Source: Lachnospiraceae bacterium (GTDB lineage Bacteria; Bacillota; Clostridia; Lachnospirales; Lachnospiraceae). From it: a stretch of DNA of 64,000 bases. The DNA lies in NCBI GenBank assembly GCA_017620255.1, contig JAFZQU010000010.1, forward strand, positions 107,219 to 171,218, in the 5' to 3' direction. Shown here piece after piece: positions 34,732 through 43,956 of the stretch. The translations under genes and the position numbers were made by a program. The stretch's first letter is position 1. Every line of letters starts with the position of its first letter. Under the pieces are notes generated by a model, which saw only the letters and a program-made list of their open reading frames with translations, did not search any database and had not been told where the DNA came from.

Positions 34732-35825
34732 CAGAGACGGAACTGTTTTCCCTCCGGGTCCTTCCGGAGGATAAGCAATATTATGAATATGCCAAAAAGA
34801 AGTGGGAGAGCCTGGCAAAACCGATAGACGGACTGGGACTTTTGGAATCCGCCATCTGTCGTATTGCGGCAATACAAAGACGCGAAGACCTGAATATGCA
34901 GAAATCGCTCCTGATCTTTTGTGCGGATAACGGCGTGGTTTCGGAAGGTGTTTCCCAGACGGATCAGGGTGTAACTGCCATGGTCGCCATGCTGATGGGC
35001 GAGCAAAAGAGTTCCGTCGGGATCATGCTGAGGGATACCGGGGTTGATATCGTACCGGTCGATATCGGGATCGCGTGCGATGAGAAGATCCCCGGGGTGC
35101 TTGATAAAAAGATCGCTAAGGGAACCGGGAATATTGCAAAAGAACCGGCCATGACAAAGGAGCAGTGTCTGCATGCGATCGAAACGGGAATAAGTCTCGT
35201 AAAAGAGCTGAAAGAGAAGGAAACAGGGATCCTCGCGACCGGAGAGATGGGGATCGGGAACACGACCACGAGTACCGCCGTGTTATGCGCCCTGTGCAAC
35301 GAATCGCCGGAAAGGCTTACGGGAAGAGGGGCCGGCCTGACGGATGACGGACTGTTAAGAAAGATCGCAGTCATAGAAAAAGCACTTGCCCTTCACGAAC
35401 TGAACGGACGCAGTGAAAGATCGCCCGAATATGCACTCCGTGTACTGACAAATGTCGGCGGTCTTGACATCGCGGGATTGACCGGAGTTTTCATCGGCGG
35501 CGCACTGTTTCATGTCCCTGTGATCATTGACGGTCTGATCAGTGCAACAGCTGCGTATCTTTCAGAACGGATCGTTCCGGGGACGTCCCGGTACATGCTT
35601 GCTTCGCACATGGGAAAGGAACAGGGCTGTGCCGCCGTTTTGCAAAAACTGGATCTGAAACCCCTGATATGTGCGGATCTGGCATTGGGTGAAGGAAGCG
35701 GAGCCATCCTGCTCTTTCCCCTGTTGGATATGGCAGAGTCCTTGTATCGCCGGGGTACAAAATTCACAGATACGGCTATCAGGCCGTATGAAAGGTATGA
35801 GAATGATCACACTGATCGTAGGTGA
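34728..35825 (+). CDS. cobT: Nicotinate-nucleotide:dimethylbenzimidazole phosphoribosyltransferase
   Basis: A 365-residue CobT, which makes the alpha-ribazole phosphate lower-ligand nucleotide from a benzimidazole base and nicotinate mononucleotide. Landmarks: LLIFCADNGVVSEGVSQ, GEMGIGNTTTSTAVLCAL, TGRGAGLTDDGL, LTNVGGLDIAGLTGVFIGG and the C-terminal DLALGEGSGAILLFPLLD with the catalytic glutamate. It overlaps cbiP by ATGA and cobU by 23 bases. No bluB-like gene for the base is in the window. Confidence 0.93.
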   Translation: MTETELFSLRVLPEDKQYYEYAKKKWESLAKPIDGLGLLESAICRIAAIQRREDLNMQKSLLIFCADNGVVSEGVSQTDQGVTAMVAMLMGEQKSSVGIMLRDTGVDIVPVDIGIACDEKIPGVLDKKIAKGTGNIAKEPAMTKEQCLHAIETGISLVKELKEKETGILATGEMGIGNTTTSTAVLCALCNESPERLTGRGAGLTDDGLLRKIAVIEKALALHELNGRSERSPEYALRVLTNVGGLDIAGLTGVFIGGALFHVPVIIDGLISATAAYLSERIVPGTSRYMLASHMGKEQGCAAVLQKLDLKPLICADLALGEGSGAILLFPLLDMAESLYRRGTKFTDTAIRPYERYENDHTDRR

Positions 35826-36339
35826 ACCGGACAGCGGAAAATCAGAACTGGCGGAAAAAATCGCACTTGAGACGGGAGACAGTTACCGGTATTATCTGGC
35901 GACGATGGAGCCTGTGGATGAACCTGCAAGGGAACGCATCAAAAAGCACAGGGAACAAAGAGCCGGAAAGGGATTTATCACACTTGAGATCCCGGACAAA
36001 GTCTGTACGGCACTATCTTCGATCCGGGATCCGGAGCATTCCACGGTACTTTTGGAATGCATTTCCAATCTGGTCGGCAATCACATGCATGTACCTGACG
36101 GAGAAAAACTGTATCAGACAGACTTTAAGCGGTTTGTACAGGAGATCCTTGCGGATATTCTGGCCCTGTCCCGTGTCAGGAATCTGATCCTTGTGACAAA
36201 CGAGTTTGCATCAGACAGCACTTTTGATACGGAAACAAAGGACTATATCAGACTGACGGCGGCTGTCAATAATGAACTGTTGCATTGCTCCGACCGGGTT
36301 TATGATGTCAGACGGCAGATGGAAGGAGGGCATGTATGA
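35803..36339 (+). CDS. cobU: Adenosylcobinamide kinase/guanylyltransferase
   Basis: A 178-residue bifunctional enzyme that phosphorylates adenosylcobinamide and then adds GMP. The P-loop is VGEPDSGKSELAEKI; further marks are YLATMEPVDEP, RIKKHREQR (the RI.H...R segment), VLLECISNLVGN and LVTNEFASD. The open frame reaches well back into cobT, but GAAAGG at 35790-35795 is properly spaced for the ATG at 35803 and the P-loop follows directly. An ATG two codons earlier is an alternative. ATGA overlap with cobS. Confidence 0.9.
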   Translation: MITLIVGEPDSGKSELAEKIALETGDSYRYYLATMEPVDEPARERIKKHREQRAGKGFITLEIPDKVCTALSSIRDPEHSTVLLECISNLVGNHMHVPDGEKLYQTDFKRFVQEILADILALSRVRNLILVTNEFASDSTFDTETKDYIRLTAAVNNELLHCSDRVYDVRRQMEGGHV

Positions 36340-37133
36340 AATTATGCAGATGGATCGTTGTATCCTTTTCGATGTATACGCGGATCCCCATGCCGCACTT
36401 ACAGATCGGTGAAGAGGATATGCAAAAAAGCCTGCTGTTCTTTCCGCTCACGGGACTGTGTATCGGAGCAGTGCTTTATGCTCTGCACGCATTTATGATA
36501 TTTCTTTCCCTGCCTCTGCTTGTAAGGACGCTGATCAGTGTGCTGATCCCGGTCCTGCTCACGGGCGGTTTCCATCTGGACGGATTCATGGATACAGCGG
36601 ATGCACTGCATTCGTATCTGCCGCGGGAAAAGAAACTGGAGATCATGAAGGATCCGCACTGCGGTGCTTTTTCCGTGATCAGCCTTGTATCATTTCTTCT
36701 CGCATTGAACGCGGCGGTATATATACTGTCGGAAACGGAAGACAGGAGGATCCTGTTTTGCATGGCAATGGTTTTTGTTATGAGCCGGTCGCTTAGCGGG
36801 ATCAGTTCACTTCTTTTCACGAAAGCAAAAAAAGAAGGGATGCTTGCCGTAGAGACTGGAAACGGCGGCCGCGGGATCCTGTGTGCGCTTGCCGTGCAGT
36901 GCCTTTTGGCAGTGGCTTTTATGTGTTTTGCGCATATTGCAGTTGCCGCTGCAGTGCTTTTGTCATTTGTGCTCACGCTTTGTGCTTATAAAAGAATGTC
37001 CTATAAACAGTTCGGTGGCGTTACGGGCGATACGGCAGGTTATTTTGTATCTGTCAGTGAACTGTTTGCGTGTATTGCCGCCGCTGCAGCCGTCATCGTG
37101 ATCAGGATGATGGGAGGAGGCACATGCATATAA
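36336..37133 (+). CDS. cobS: Adenosylcobinamide-GDP ribazoletransferase (cobalamin synthase)
   Basis: A 265-residue integral membrane enzyme that joins AdoCbi-GDP with alpha-ribazole (phosphate), the last assembly step. Landmarks: FSMYTRIPMP near the N-terminus, the metal-binding GGFHLDGFMDTADALHS, MKDPHCGAFSVI, and KQFGGVTGDTAGYFV in the last third; about six hydrophobic helices. Overlaps the next start by ten bases. Confidence 0.93.
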   Translation: MKLCRWIVVSFSMYTRIPMPHLQIGEEDMQKSLLFFPLTGLCIGAVLYALHAFMIFLSLPLLVRTLISVLIPVLLTGGFHLDGFMDTADALHSYLPREKKLEIMKDPHCGAFSVISLVSFLLALNAAVYILSETEDRRILFCMAMVFVMSRSLSGISSLLFTKAKKEGMLAVETGNGGRGILCALAVQCLLAVAFMCFAHIAVAAAVLLSFVLTLCAYKRMSYKQFGGVTGDTAGYFVSVSELFACIAAAAAVIVIRMMGGGTCI

Positions 37134-37747
37134 GGTGTATTCTGATCAGGCACTCCCTGACTGCCGGGAATGAACAAAAACGATATACAGGCTGTGGAAC
37201 GGATGAATCCTTAAGCCCTGCAGGGATCGGCAGGATCAATGCGGAAAGAGACAAAATGAGCCCCCTGCTGTCCGATGTGGAAACTGTCTTTACAAGCCCG
37301 ATGCAAAGAACAAAAGAAACTGCAAAACTGCTGTTTCCTGAAAAAACGTACCATGTGATCGATGATCTGACCGAGATTGGTTTCGGACGCTTTGAAGGAA
37401 AAACGTATGAAGAACTGCAGGATGATATGCAGTACCGCGAATGGATCGGAAGCGGCGGAACGGTTACAGTGTCCGGCGTGGAAAGCAGGGAGAGTTTTTG
37501 CGACAGAAGTTTCAGAGGATTTCTTGCGGCGCTTTCGCGATCCGGCGGGAAACCGTTCTGTATTGTCTGTCACGGTGGCAATATCATGGCCATCATGAGC
37601 CGTCTTACAGGCCGGGATTATTATACGTTTCAGGTACAGCCCCTAAACGGTTATATTTTGGATTTAGAGACAGAAGATGAGAGAATACTGGATATGTCAT
37701 ACGTGCGCATTACTGACGGGGATCCTTTTGGATCTTCTCATCGGTGA
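37124..37747 (+). CDS. cobC: Histidine phosphatase, CobC-like alpha-ribazole phosphatase
   Basis: A 207-residue histidine-phosphatase. Catalytic parts: LIRHSLTAGNEQKR (the RHG motif is RHS here, with the phospho-accepting histidine kept), TSPMQRTKETA, the acid region GRFEGKTYEELQ, and VCHGGNIMAI with the second histidine. Its place between cobS and cbiB supports the CobC role of removing phosphate from alpha-ribazole phosphate or cobalamin phosphate. GGGAGGAGG precedes the ATG at 37124. Confidence 0.85.
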   Translation: MHIRCILIRHSLTAGNEQKRYTGCGTDESLSPAGIGRINAERDKMSPLLSDVETVFTSPMQRTKETAKLLFPEKTYHVIDDLTEIGFGRFEGKTYEELQDDMQYREWIGSGGTVTVSGVESRESFCDRSFRGFLAALSRSGGKPFCIVCHGGNIMAIMSRLTGRDYYTFQVQPLNGYILDLETEDERILDMSYVRITDGDPFGSSHR

Positions 37748-38684
37748 TCCTGCAGGAATACCGCACCCCATAGTATGGATCGGACATCTGATCACAGCCC
37801 TCGAAGAGAAACTGTATCCGTCAGGTGAAAAAGAAAACGATGAAAAGGCCAAACGCAGGGCAGGAACCGTTCTTTGTGTCACTGTTCTTTCTGTCACGGC
37901 ATTCCTGACCTTTGCGTTGTTGTTTATCTGTTACCGGATCCATCCGGTTGCCGGCGTTATCGTGGAAGCCATTTTGACCTGCTACATCCTGGCAGCCAAA
38001 AGTTTATACAGGGAGAGCATGAAAGTTTATACGCATCTGCCGGACGAGCCGGAAGAGGCAAGGATGGCGCTTTCCATGATCGTCGGACGGGATACGGCAA
38101 ACCTTTCCGAAGAAAAGATCTTATCCGCGACCGTGGAGACCGTAGCAGAGAATACTTCGGACGGTGTGATCGCACCGCTCATTTATACGATGCTTGGCGG
38201 CCCGCTCCTGGGGTTGGTCTATAAGGCGGTCAATACCATGGATTCGATGTTGGGATACAAAAATGAGAGATATCTGCATTTTGGCAGATGTGCTGCAAAA
38301 ACAGATGATGTGTTCAATCTGCTTCCGTCAAGGATCAGTGCGTATCTTTTGCTGCTCTCAGGTGCGCTTGCCGGTATCTTCAGCAAAAACTATCATGCGA
38401 AAGATGCCGTCAGGATCTACAGGCGTGACAGACACAAGCATCTGAGTCCGAACGCGGCGCAGACCGAGAGCGCCTGTGCGGGCATTCTGGGCATCCGGCT
38501 TGGCGGAGATTCGACCTATCATGGCGTGCTCGTACATAAACCCTATATCGGGGACGCCAAAAGAAACATTGAAAAAGAGGATATAAAACGGGCAAACATG
38601 TTGATGTTTGCGGCAGAAACCCTGGCGGTGATCTGCTACATGGGCATGATCTGCCTCATTTACGGGATCATAAAAGTGATATGA
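37677..38684 (+). CDS. cbiB: Adenosylcobinamide-phosphate synthase CbiB
   Basis: A 335-residue membrane protein of the CbiB/CobD family that attaches aminopropanol phosphate to cobyric acid. Landmarks: LLDLLIGDPAGIPHPIVWIG, ARMALSMIVGRDTANL, ENTSDGVIAPLIY, NTMDSMLGYKNERY and AQTESACAGILGIRLGG. The only clear ATG at 37677 gives a 71-base overlap with the cobC-like gene, longer than the other junctions; a non-ATG start a few codons later is possible. Confidence 0.9.
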   Translation: MREYWICHTCALLTGILLDLLIGDPAGIPHPIVWIGHLITALEEKLYPSGEKENDEKAKRRAGTVLCVTVLSVTAFLTFALLFICYRIHPVAGVIVEAILTCYILAAKSLYRESMKVYTHLPDEPEEARMALSMIVGRDTANLSEEKILSATVETVAENTSDGVIAPLIYTMLGGPLLGLVYKAVNTMDSMLGYKNERYLHFGRCAAKTDDVFNLLPSRISAYLLLLSGALAGIFSKNYHAKDAVRIYRRDRHKHLSPNAAQTESACAGILGIRLGGDSTYHGVLVHKPYIGDAKRNIEKEDIKRANMLMFAAETLAVICYMGMICLIYGIIKVI

Positions 38685-39724
38685 GCCACGGCGGAGACAT
38701 TTACAGAAACAAGATCATATTGGATCATTCGGTGAACTTAAACCCCATGCCGCTTCCGGACGCTCTTTTGAAAGCGTTTGAGACAGGGGAAAGGGCCGGA
38801 TACGTTTATCCGGATATCCGGCAGGAGAGGATCCGGTCGATCCTGTCAGGAGCAGAGGGGATCCCCGCGGAATGTGTTTATGCGGGCAACGGGGCATCAG
38901 AGCTGATACTGGCATGCGTGAGAGCCATAGCACCGAAAAAAGCCCTGCTCATCGAACCCTGCTTTACGGGATATAAGCATGCACTCTTAAGCCTTTCAAA
39001 CTGTGAGATCGAAGAATATATGCTTAAGGAAGCAGACGGATTTGCACTGACGGAAGATGTGCTTTCCGCGATCGGTGCGGATACGGATCTTTTGTTTCTG
39101 TGTGACCCCTGGAACCCGACAGGACAAAACATCGCTCCCGGACTGCTTGAGGCGGTCCTTGGCAGAGCACTTGAAACGCGGACTAAGGTGATACTTGACC
39201 AGAGTTTTCTCCTTCTTTCCGAAAAAGGAAGAACGGGACCTGATGCCGCGGACTTCTTAAAGCGTTTTCCGGATCTGATCCTGTTAAGGTCTTATACAAA
39301 ACTGTTCTCCCTGCCCGGGATCCGTATGGGGTATGTCATGGGGGCTGCCAAATGGATCGGAGAGGTCATAAGTCAACTGCCCGAGTGGAATTTAAGCGCC
39401 ATGGCGGAAGCCGTTATGGAGGAAGGGACAAGACTGATCCTGGAAACAGACTTTTGCCTGCAGTCTCAAAAATGCATCCGGGATGGCAGAAAACAGCTTT
39501 CCGGAGCTCTTTGTGAGCTGGGATTTACAGTATACCGGAGTGATACCGATTTCATCCTGTTCCGTACGGAAAAAGAGATCTTTGCACCGCTTAAGGAACG
39601 CGGGATCCTGATCAGGGACTGTAAGGATCTTGCAGGACTTGATGGGACTTTTTACAGGATCGCCGTAAGGAATGATGCGGATAACAGGGTATTGATCGAA
39701 AACATGAAAGAGATCGTCCAATGA
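38681..39724 (+). CDS. cobD: L-threonine-O-3-phosphate decarboxylase
   Basis: A 347-residue PLP enzyme of the aminotransferase fold that makes (R)-1-amino-2-propanol phosphate, the substrate of CbiB encoded just before it. Landmarks: HGGDIYR at the start, DHSVNLNPMPLP, GNGASELI, CDPWNPTGQ and the PLP-lysine region LRSYTKLFSLPGIRMGY. HisC-like enzymes are the nearest alternative, but the HGG start and operon position settle CobD. ATGA overlap on both sides. Confidence 0.92.
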   Translation: MSHGGDIYRNKIILDHSVNLNPMPLPDALLKAFETGERAGYVYPDIRQERIRSILSGAEGIPAECVYAGNGASELILACVRAIAPKKALLIEPCFTGYKHALLSLSNCEIEEYMLKEADGFALTEDVLSAIGADTDLLFLCDPWNPTGQNIAPGLLEAVLGRALETRTKVILDQSFLLLSEKGRTGPDAADFLKRFPDLILLRSYTKLFSLPGIRMGYVMGAAKWIGEVISQLPEWNLSAMAEAVMEEGTRLILETDFCLQSQKCIRDGRKQLSGALCELGFTVYRSDTDFILFRTEKEIFAPLKERGILIRDCKDLAGLDGTFYRIAVRNDADNRVLIENMKEIVQ

Positions 39725-40359
39725 ACAACAACTATCTGAAACCTGCCGAGATCGAAAAAAGAAGTTTTGAGATCATTGACGCCGAACTGAAACAGCGGGG
39801 GATCACTCTCCCTGAAGAAAATGCACCGGTGATCAAACGGTGCATCCATACAACGGCTGATTTTGATTATGCCAAAACGCTCTGTTTCTCCGACGGTGCG
39901 GTCGAAACCTTCCGGGAACTGATCCTGAGCGGTGCGACTATTGTTACGGATACGAATATGGCACTTGCGGGGATCAGCAGGAAGACGCTTGATAAATATC
40001 ATGTTTCCGCGATCTGCTATATGGCTGACGAAAATGTTGCAAGCGAAGCAAAAACACGGCAGGTGACCAGGGCAAATGTCAGCATGGAATATGCCATGCG
40101 GCTTGATCCGCCTGTCATCTATGTGATCGGGAACGCACCCACGGCGCTGATGACGCTTTATGAGCAATACAGTCTTGGCAGATATAAACCGGCCTTTATC
40201 ATCGGTGTACCGGTCGGGTTTGTCAATGTGGAATCCGCCAAAGAACAGATCATCGGAACCGGGATCCCGTATATCGTCAACCGTGGCAGGAAGGGCGGGA
40301 GCAATGTGGCTGCCGCGATCTGTAATGCCATGCTCTACCAGATGGGAGATAAGACTTGA
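39721..40359 (+). CDS. cbiC: Cobalt-precorrin-8 methylmutase
   Basis: A 212-residue CbiC/CobH enzyme that moves the C-11 methyl group to C-12 to form cobyrinate. The family marks are EIEKRSFEIID, KRCIHTTADFDYA (with the catalytic histidine), VTDTNMALAGI, IGNAPTALM and IGVPVGFVNVESAKE. Length is normal. Confidence 0.94.
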   Translation: MNNNYLKPAEIEKRSFEIIDAELKQRGITLPEENAPVIKRCIHTTADFDYAKTLCFSDGAVETFRELILSGATIVTDTNMALAGISRKTLDKYHVSAICYMADENVASEAKTRQVTRANVSMEYAMRLDPPVIYVIGNAPTALMTLYEQYSLGRYKPAFIIGVPVGFVNVESAKEQIIGTGIPYIVNRGRKGGSNVAAAICNAMLYQMGDKT

Positions 40360-41468
40360 GACACGGATTCACAACAGGAAGCTGCAGTGCAGCTGCCGCC
40401 AAAGCAGCTGCGTTCATGCTGCTCATGGGACAGAAGAAAACAGCGATCAGCATTATGACGCCGGCAGGTATCCCTTATGAAACGGATATCCTGGATATTT
40501 CGATCCGCGAAGACAGTGTATCCTGTGCCGTAAAGAAGGATGCCGGGGATGACCCGGATGTCACGGACGGGATCCTGATCTATGCGACTGCAACGCTTAT
40601 AAGAGATCATGCGGGCACGGTGATCATGGAAGGCGGGGAAGGCGTCGGGATCGTAACGAGACCGGGACTTGATCAGGAAGTCGGAAATCATGCGATCAAT
40701 TCCATTCCGCGCAAAATGATCCGGGAAGAAGTGGAGTCCGTGATGGAACTGCTTGACTGCAAGGATTCCATAAGGATCGTCATCTCCGTACCGGAAGGAG
40801 AAGAGATCGCAAAAAAAACCTTTAATCAGAGACTCGGCATAGAGGGCGGGATCTCCATCATCGGTACGAGCGGGATCGTGGAGCCTATGAGTACGCGCGC
40901 GATCATAGAGACCATCCGTCTGGAACTCACGCAGAAGCGGGAAGAGGGAGAAAAGATCGCTGTGATCTCTCCCGGAAATTACGGTCTTCAGTTTATGCGT
41001 ACACAGTACGGCTATGATCTTGACCGGGCGGTCAAATGTGCAAATTATATCGGAGAGACCATAGATATCGTCAGATCCCTAGGATTTTCCGGTATGCTTT
41101 TAGCAGGACATGTCGGAAAACTGATCAAGTTATCCGGCGGGATCATGAATACGCATTCAAAGGAAGCTGACTGCAGGATGGAACTGATGGCGGTGGCGGC
41201 TTTCCACGCACATGCAGATGAGGAGACGATCCGGGCCGTCCTTGACAGCGTGTCCACGGAAGAAGCCTATGCGCATCTTGTGGAGGCAGGGATCGGTGAG
41301 GCAGGGTTTCACTATATCATGGACCGCATTGCCTATTATCTACAAAAACGTGCAGGAGAAGACCTGAATGTGCAATGTATCGTATATTCCAACCGGTTTG
41401 GTCTGCTGGGCAAAACAGACGGGGCGGAAGAGATGCTTAAGGCGGTAAAGGAGAAAGCATATGATTGA
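40356..41468 (+). CDS. cbiD: Cobalt-precorrin-5B C1-methyltransferase CbiD (TTG start)
   Basis: A 370-residue CbiD, the C-1 methyltransferase of the anaerobic corrin route. Landmarks: GFTTGSCSAAAAKAAA at the N-terminus, EGGEGVGIVTRPGL, NQRLGIEGGISIIGTSGIVE and AGHVGKLIKLSGGIMNTHSK. The start is TTG at 40356, sharing bases with the cbiC stop; a stop codon in the same frame at 40350-40352 rules out a longer form. GGGAG at 40344-40348 is well placed. The rare start probably lowers output or relies on coupling. Confidence 0.92.
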   Translation: MRHGFTTGSCSAAAAKAAAFMLLMGQKKTAISIMTPAGIPYETDILDISIREDSVSCAVKKDAGDDPDVTDGILIYATATLIRDHAGTVIMEGGEGVGIVTRPGLDQEVGNHAINSIPRKMIREEVESVMELLDCKDSIRIVISVPEGEEIAKKTFNQRLGIEGGISIIGTSGIVEPMSTRAIIETIRLELTQKREEGEKIAVISPGNYGLQFMRTQYGYDLDRAVKCANYIGETIDIVRSLGFSGMLLAGHVGKLIKLSGGIMNTHSKEADCRMELMAVAAFHAHADEETIRAVLDSVSTEEAYAHLVEAGIGEAGFHYIMDRIAYYLQKRAGEDLNVQCIVYSNRFGLLGKTDGAEEMLKAVKEKAYD

Positions 41469-42222
41469 TTTTGTAGGGGCAGGACCCGGTGCAGCGGATC
41501 TGATCACTGTCAGGGGAATGCGTCTTCTTCAAGGGGCGGATGTGATCATTTATGCGGGCAGTCTTGTCAATGAGGAACTGCTTTCCTATGCGGGAGAGGA
41601 TACGGAGATCCATAACAGTGCAAAAATGACGCTGGATGAGATCATAGATGTCATGAAAAGAGCGGATGCCTTAGGGAAACAGGTTGTCAGGCTCCATACG
41701 GGAGACCAGAGTCTCTATGGTGCGGTAAAAGAGCAGATGGATGCGCTTGACGCACTGGGTATTCCATACAGATCCACACCGGGGGTGAGCGCCTGCTTCG
41801 GGGCGGCAGCGGAACTGGATCTGGAATATACATTACCGGGTGTTTCCCAGACGCTGATCATTTCACGGATGGAGGGCGTGACCAAAGTGCCCGACGAAGA
41901 AAAGATCGAGAAACTGGCAGCGCATCATGCTTCCATGGCGATCTATTTAAGCGCGGGTATGCTTCCAAAGCTGCAGGAGAAACTGCTTTGCGGTGGCTAC
42001 AATGAGAGCACACCGGCCATGATCGCTTATAAGGCCACCTGGCCGGACAAAGCTTATTATCCCTGTACGGTCGGGACGATCGAAAAGACGGGAAAAGAAA
42101 ACGGGATCACCAAAACCGCACTTGTGTTGGTCGGGGATGTGATCAGCACATCCTGCTACGAAAGATCAAAACTCTATGACAAAACATTCACGACGGGATA
42201 CCGGACCGGAAGGCCGGAATAA
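41461..42222 (+). CDS. cbiF: Cobalt-precorrin-4 C11-methyltransferase
   Basis: A 253-residue SAM-dependent tetrapyrrole methylase (CbiF/CobM). Landmarks: VGAGPGAADLITVRG (SAM loop), IYAGSLVNEELL, RLHTGDQSLYGAVKEQ and ELDLEYTLPGVSQTLIISR. It methylates C-11 of cobalt-precorrin-4. Overlaps cbiD by eight bases. Confidence 0.94.
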   Translation: MIDFVGAGPGAADLITVRGMRLLQGADVIIYAGSLVNEELLSYAGEDTEIHNSAKMTLDEIIDVMKRADALGKQVVRLHTGDQSLYGAVKEQMDALDALGIPYRSTPGVSACFGAAAELDLEYTLPGVSQTLIISRMEGVTKVPDEEKIEKLAAHHASMAIYLSAGMLPKLQEKLLCGGYNESTPAMIAYKATWPDKAYYPCTVGTIEKTGKENGITKTALVLVGDVISTSCYERSKLYDKTFTTGYRTGRPE

Positions 42223-42236
42223 GGATCATAACATAT

Positions 42237-43226
42237 ATGAATAAAGTGGCAGTCTGTTTTACAAACAGCGGGAAACAGGTCATTGAAAAACTGAATGAAG
42301 CAGCCATAGAGGCCGGGATCGAACCCTGGCAGGCATACTGCAGTGCAGACAGCATCAAAGCGGACGTATTTACACGGATCCCTGAGCTGCATGCATGGAC
42401 CGGAAAACAGTTTCAGGAAAAAAACACCATTCTGTTTGTCGGGGCAACCGGGATCGCAGTACGTGCTATTGCGCCGCATGTAGAGGATAAACTTACGGAC
42501 AGTCCCGTGCTTGTGACCGATGATCAGGGCAGGTTCGTGATCCCCCTTCTTTCGGGACATGCAGGCGGAGCAAACAAGCTGGCAGTTGTGGTGGCAAAAC
42601 TGCTTGACGCCATTCCGGTGATCACGACTGCGACCGATGCGCACGGCGTATTCTCCGCAGACGTTTTTGCCGCTGAATGCGGCCTGTCGATCAAAAACCG
42701 GGAAGGGATCAAAACCGTATCCGCCAAAGCGATCGAAGGGAAGAACATCACGATCTCCATCAAGGATTTTCCGCCGAAAGAAAAAACGGATATCGTCATT
42801 GCCGATGCCTGTGACCGTGAGTATGACCTTTTACTTTCGCCGAAACGGTATACACTTGGCATCGGAACAAAGAAGGATATCCCTTTTGAGCAACTGGAGA
42901 CGTTCATACTCCGGTTTCTTGAGGAACATGAGATCGCAACAGAAGATATCTATGCCCTCTGTACCATCGACCGCAAGGAAAAGGAAGAGGGGATCCTGCG
43001 GTTTTGCGACAAATACAGGATCCCGCTCCTGACTTTTGAGGCTTCGCTGCTAAAAAAGGCCGAGGGCGATTTTGAAGATTCGGATTTCGTACAGAAAACG
43101 GTAGGCGTCGGCAATGTTTGTGAGCGTGCAGCCGTACTTGGTGCCGGCATGGGGAAAACGGTCGTAAAAAAGACGGCAGAAAGCGGTATCACGCTTGCAC
43201 TTGCGGAAAGGAACAAACATGTGTGA
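42237..43226 (+). CDS. cbiG: Cobalt-precorrin-5A hydrolase CbiG
   Basis: A 329-residue CbiG, which opens the delta-lactone ring and releases acetaldehyde. Landmarks: VGATGIAVRAIAPHVEDK, DDQGRFVIPLLSGHAGGAN, ITTATDAHGVFSADVFA, LGIGTKKDIPFEQLE and the C-terminal VCERAAVLGAG. The N-terminal, middle and C-terminal CbiG parts are all present. Confidence 0.93.
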   Translation: MNKVAVCFTNSGKQVIEKLNEAAIEAGIEPWQAYCSADSIKADVFTRIPELHAWTGKQFQEKNTILFVGATGIAVRAIAPHVEDKLTDSPVLVTDDQGRFVIPLLSGHAGGANKLAVVVAKLLDAIPVITTATDAHGVFSADVFAAECGLSIKNREGIKTVSAKAIEGKNITISIKDFPPKEKTDIVIADACDREYDLLLSPKRYTLGIGTKKDIPFEQLETFILRFLEEHEIATEDIYALCTIDRKEKEEGILRFCDKYRIPLLTFEASLLKKAEGDFEDSDFVQKTVGVGNVCERAAVLGAGMGKTVVKKTAESGITLALAERNKHV

Positions 43227-43956
43227 AACAGGCAGGATCTATGTGGTCGGGATCGGTCCGGGAGATGACCGTACAATGACTGCGGATGCAAAGGCGGCAT
43301 TACAGAATTGTGATGTCATCGCCGGGTATAAGACCTATATCGATCTGATCCGGGACCGCTTTCCCGGCAAAGTATTTATGGAGAGTGGGATGAAACAGGA
43401 AACGGAACGGTGTGAAGCCTGTCTGGATCTGGCAAAGAGCGGAAAAAACGTCTGTCTCATCTGCAGCGGGGATCCCGGTATATACGGAATGGCTTCTCCC
43501 ATGTTGGAAATTGCGGGGAAGAAAGGGTTTGACAATGTTGTGATCATACCGGGCGTGACGGCTGCCCTGAGCGGGGCTGCGCTGCTGGGTGCGCCGATCG
43601 GACATGATTTTTGCGTGATCAGTTTAAGTGATCTTCTGACGCCCTGGGAGAAGATCGAAAAGAGACTGATCTGTGCTGCCGAAGCGGATCTTTGTATCGT
43701 GATCTATAACCCGGCAAGCAAACAAAGGCCTGAGCATCTGAAACGCGCATGCAACATCCTGACAGACATACTCGGAGAGGACAGGTGCTGCGGCATTGTG
43801 CGAAACATAGGCCGGGATGGGACGTACAGTCAGATCTGTTCCCTCAGTGAACTGCCAAAGCAGGATACAGATATGTTCACGACCGTGTTTATCGGTAATT
43901 CGCAGACAAAAGTGAGCGGCAACAGACTGGTGACACTGAGAGGATATCAGCCATGA
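43219..43956 (+). CDS. cbiH: Cobalt-factor III / precorrin-3B C17-methyltransferase
   Basis: A 245-residue tetrapyrrole methylase that contracts the ring and methylates C-17 (CbiH/CobJ). Landmarks: YVVGIGPGDDRTMTADA, VIAGYKTYIDLI, VCLICSGDPGIYGMASPMLE, IPGVTAALSGAALLGAPIGHDF and YNPASKQRPEHL. GGAAAGGA lies before the ATG at 43219, which overlaps the cbiG stop; an ATG eight codons upstream has no SD. Confidence 0.94.
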   Translation: MCETGRIYVVGIGPGDDRTMTADAKAALQNCDVIAGYKTYIDLIRDRFPGKVFMESGMKQETERCEACLDLAKSGKNVCLICSGDPGIYGMASPMLEIAGKKGFDNVVIIPGVTAALSGAALLGAPIGHDFCVISLSDLLTPWEKIEKRLICAAEADLCIVIYNPASKQRPEHLKRACNILTDILGEDRCCGIVRNIGRDGTYSQICSLSELPKQDTDMFTTVFIGNSQTKVSGNRLVTLRGYQP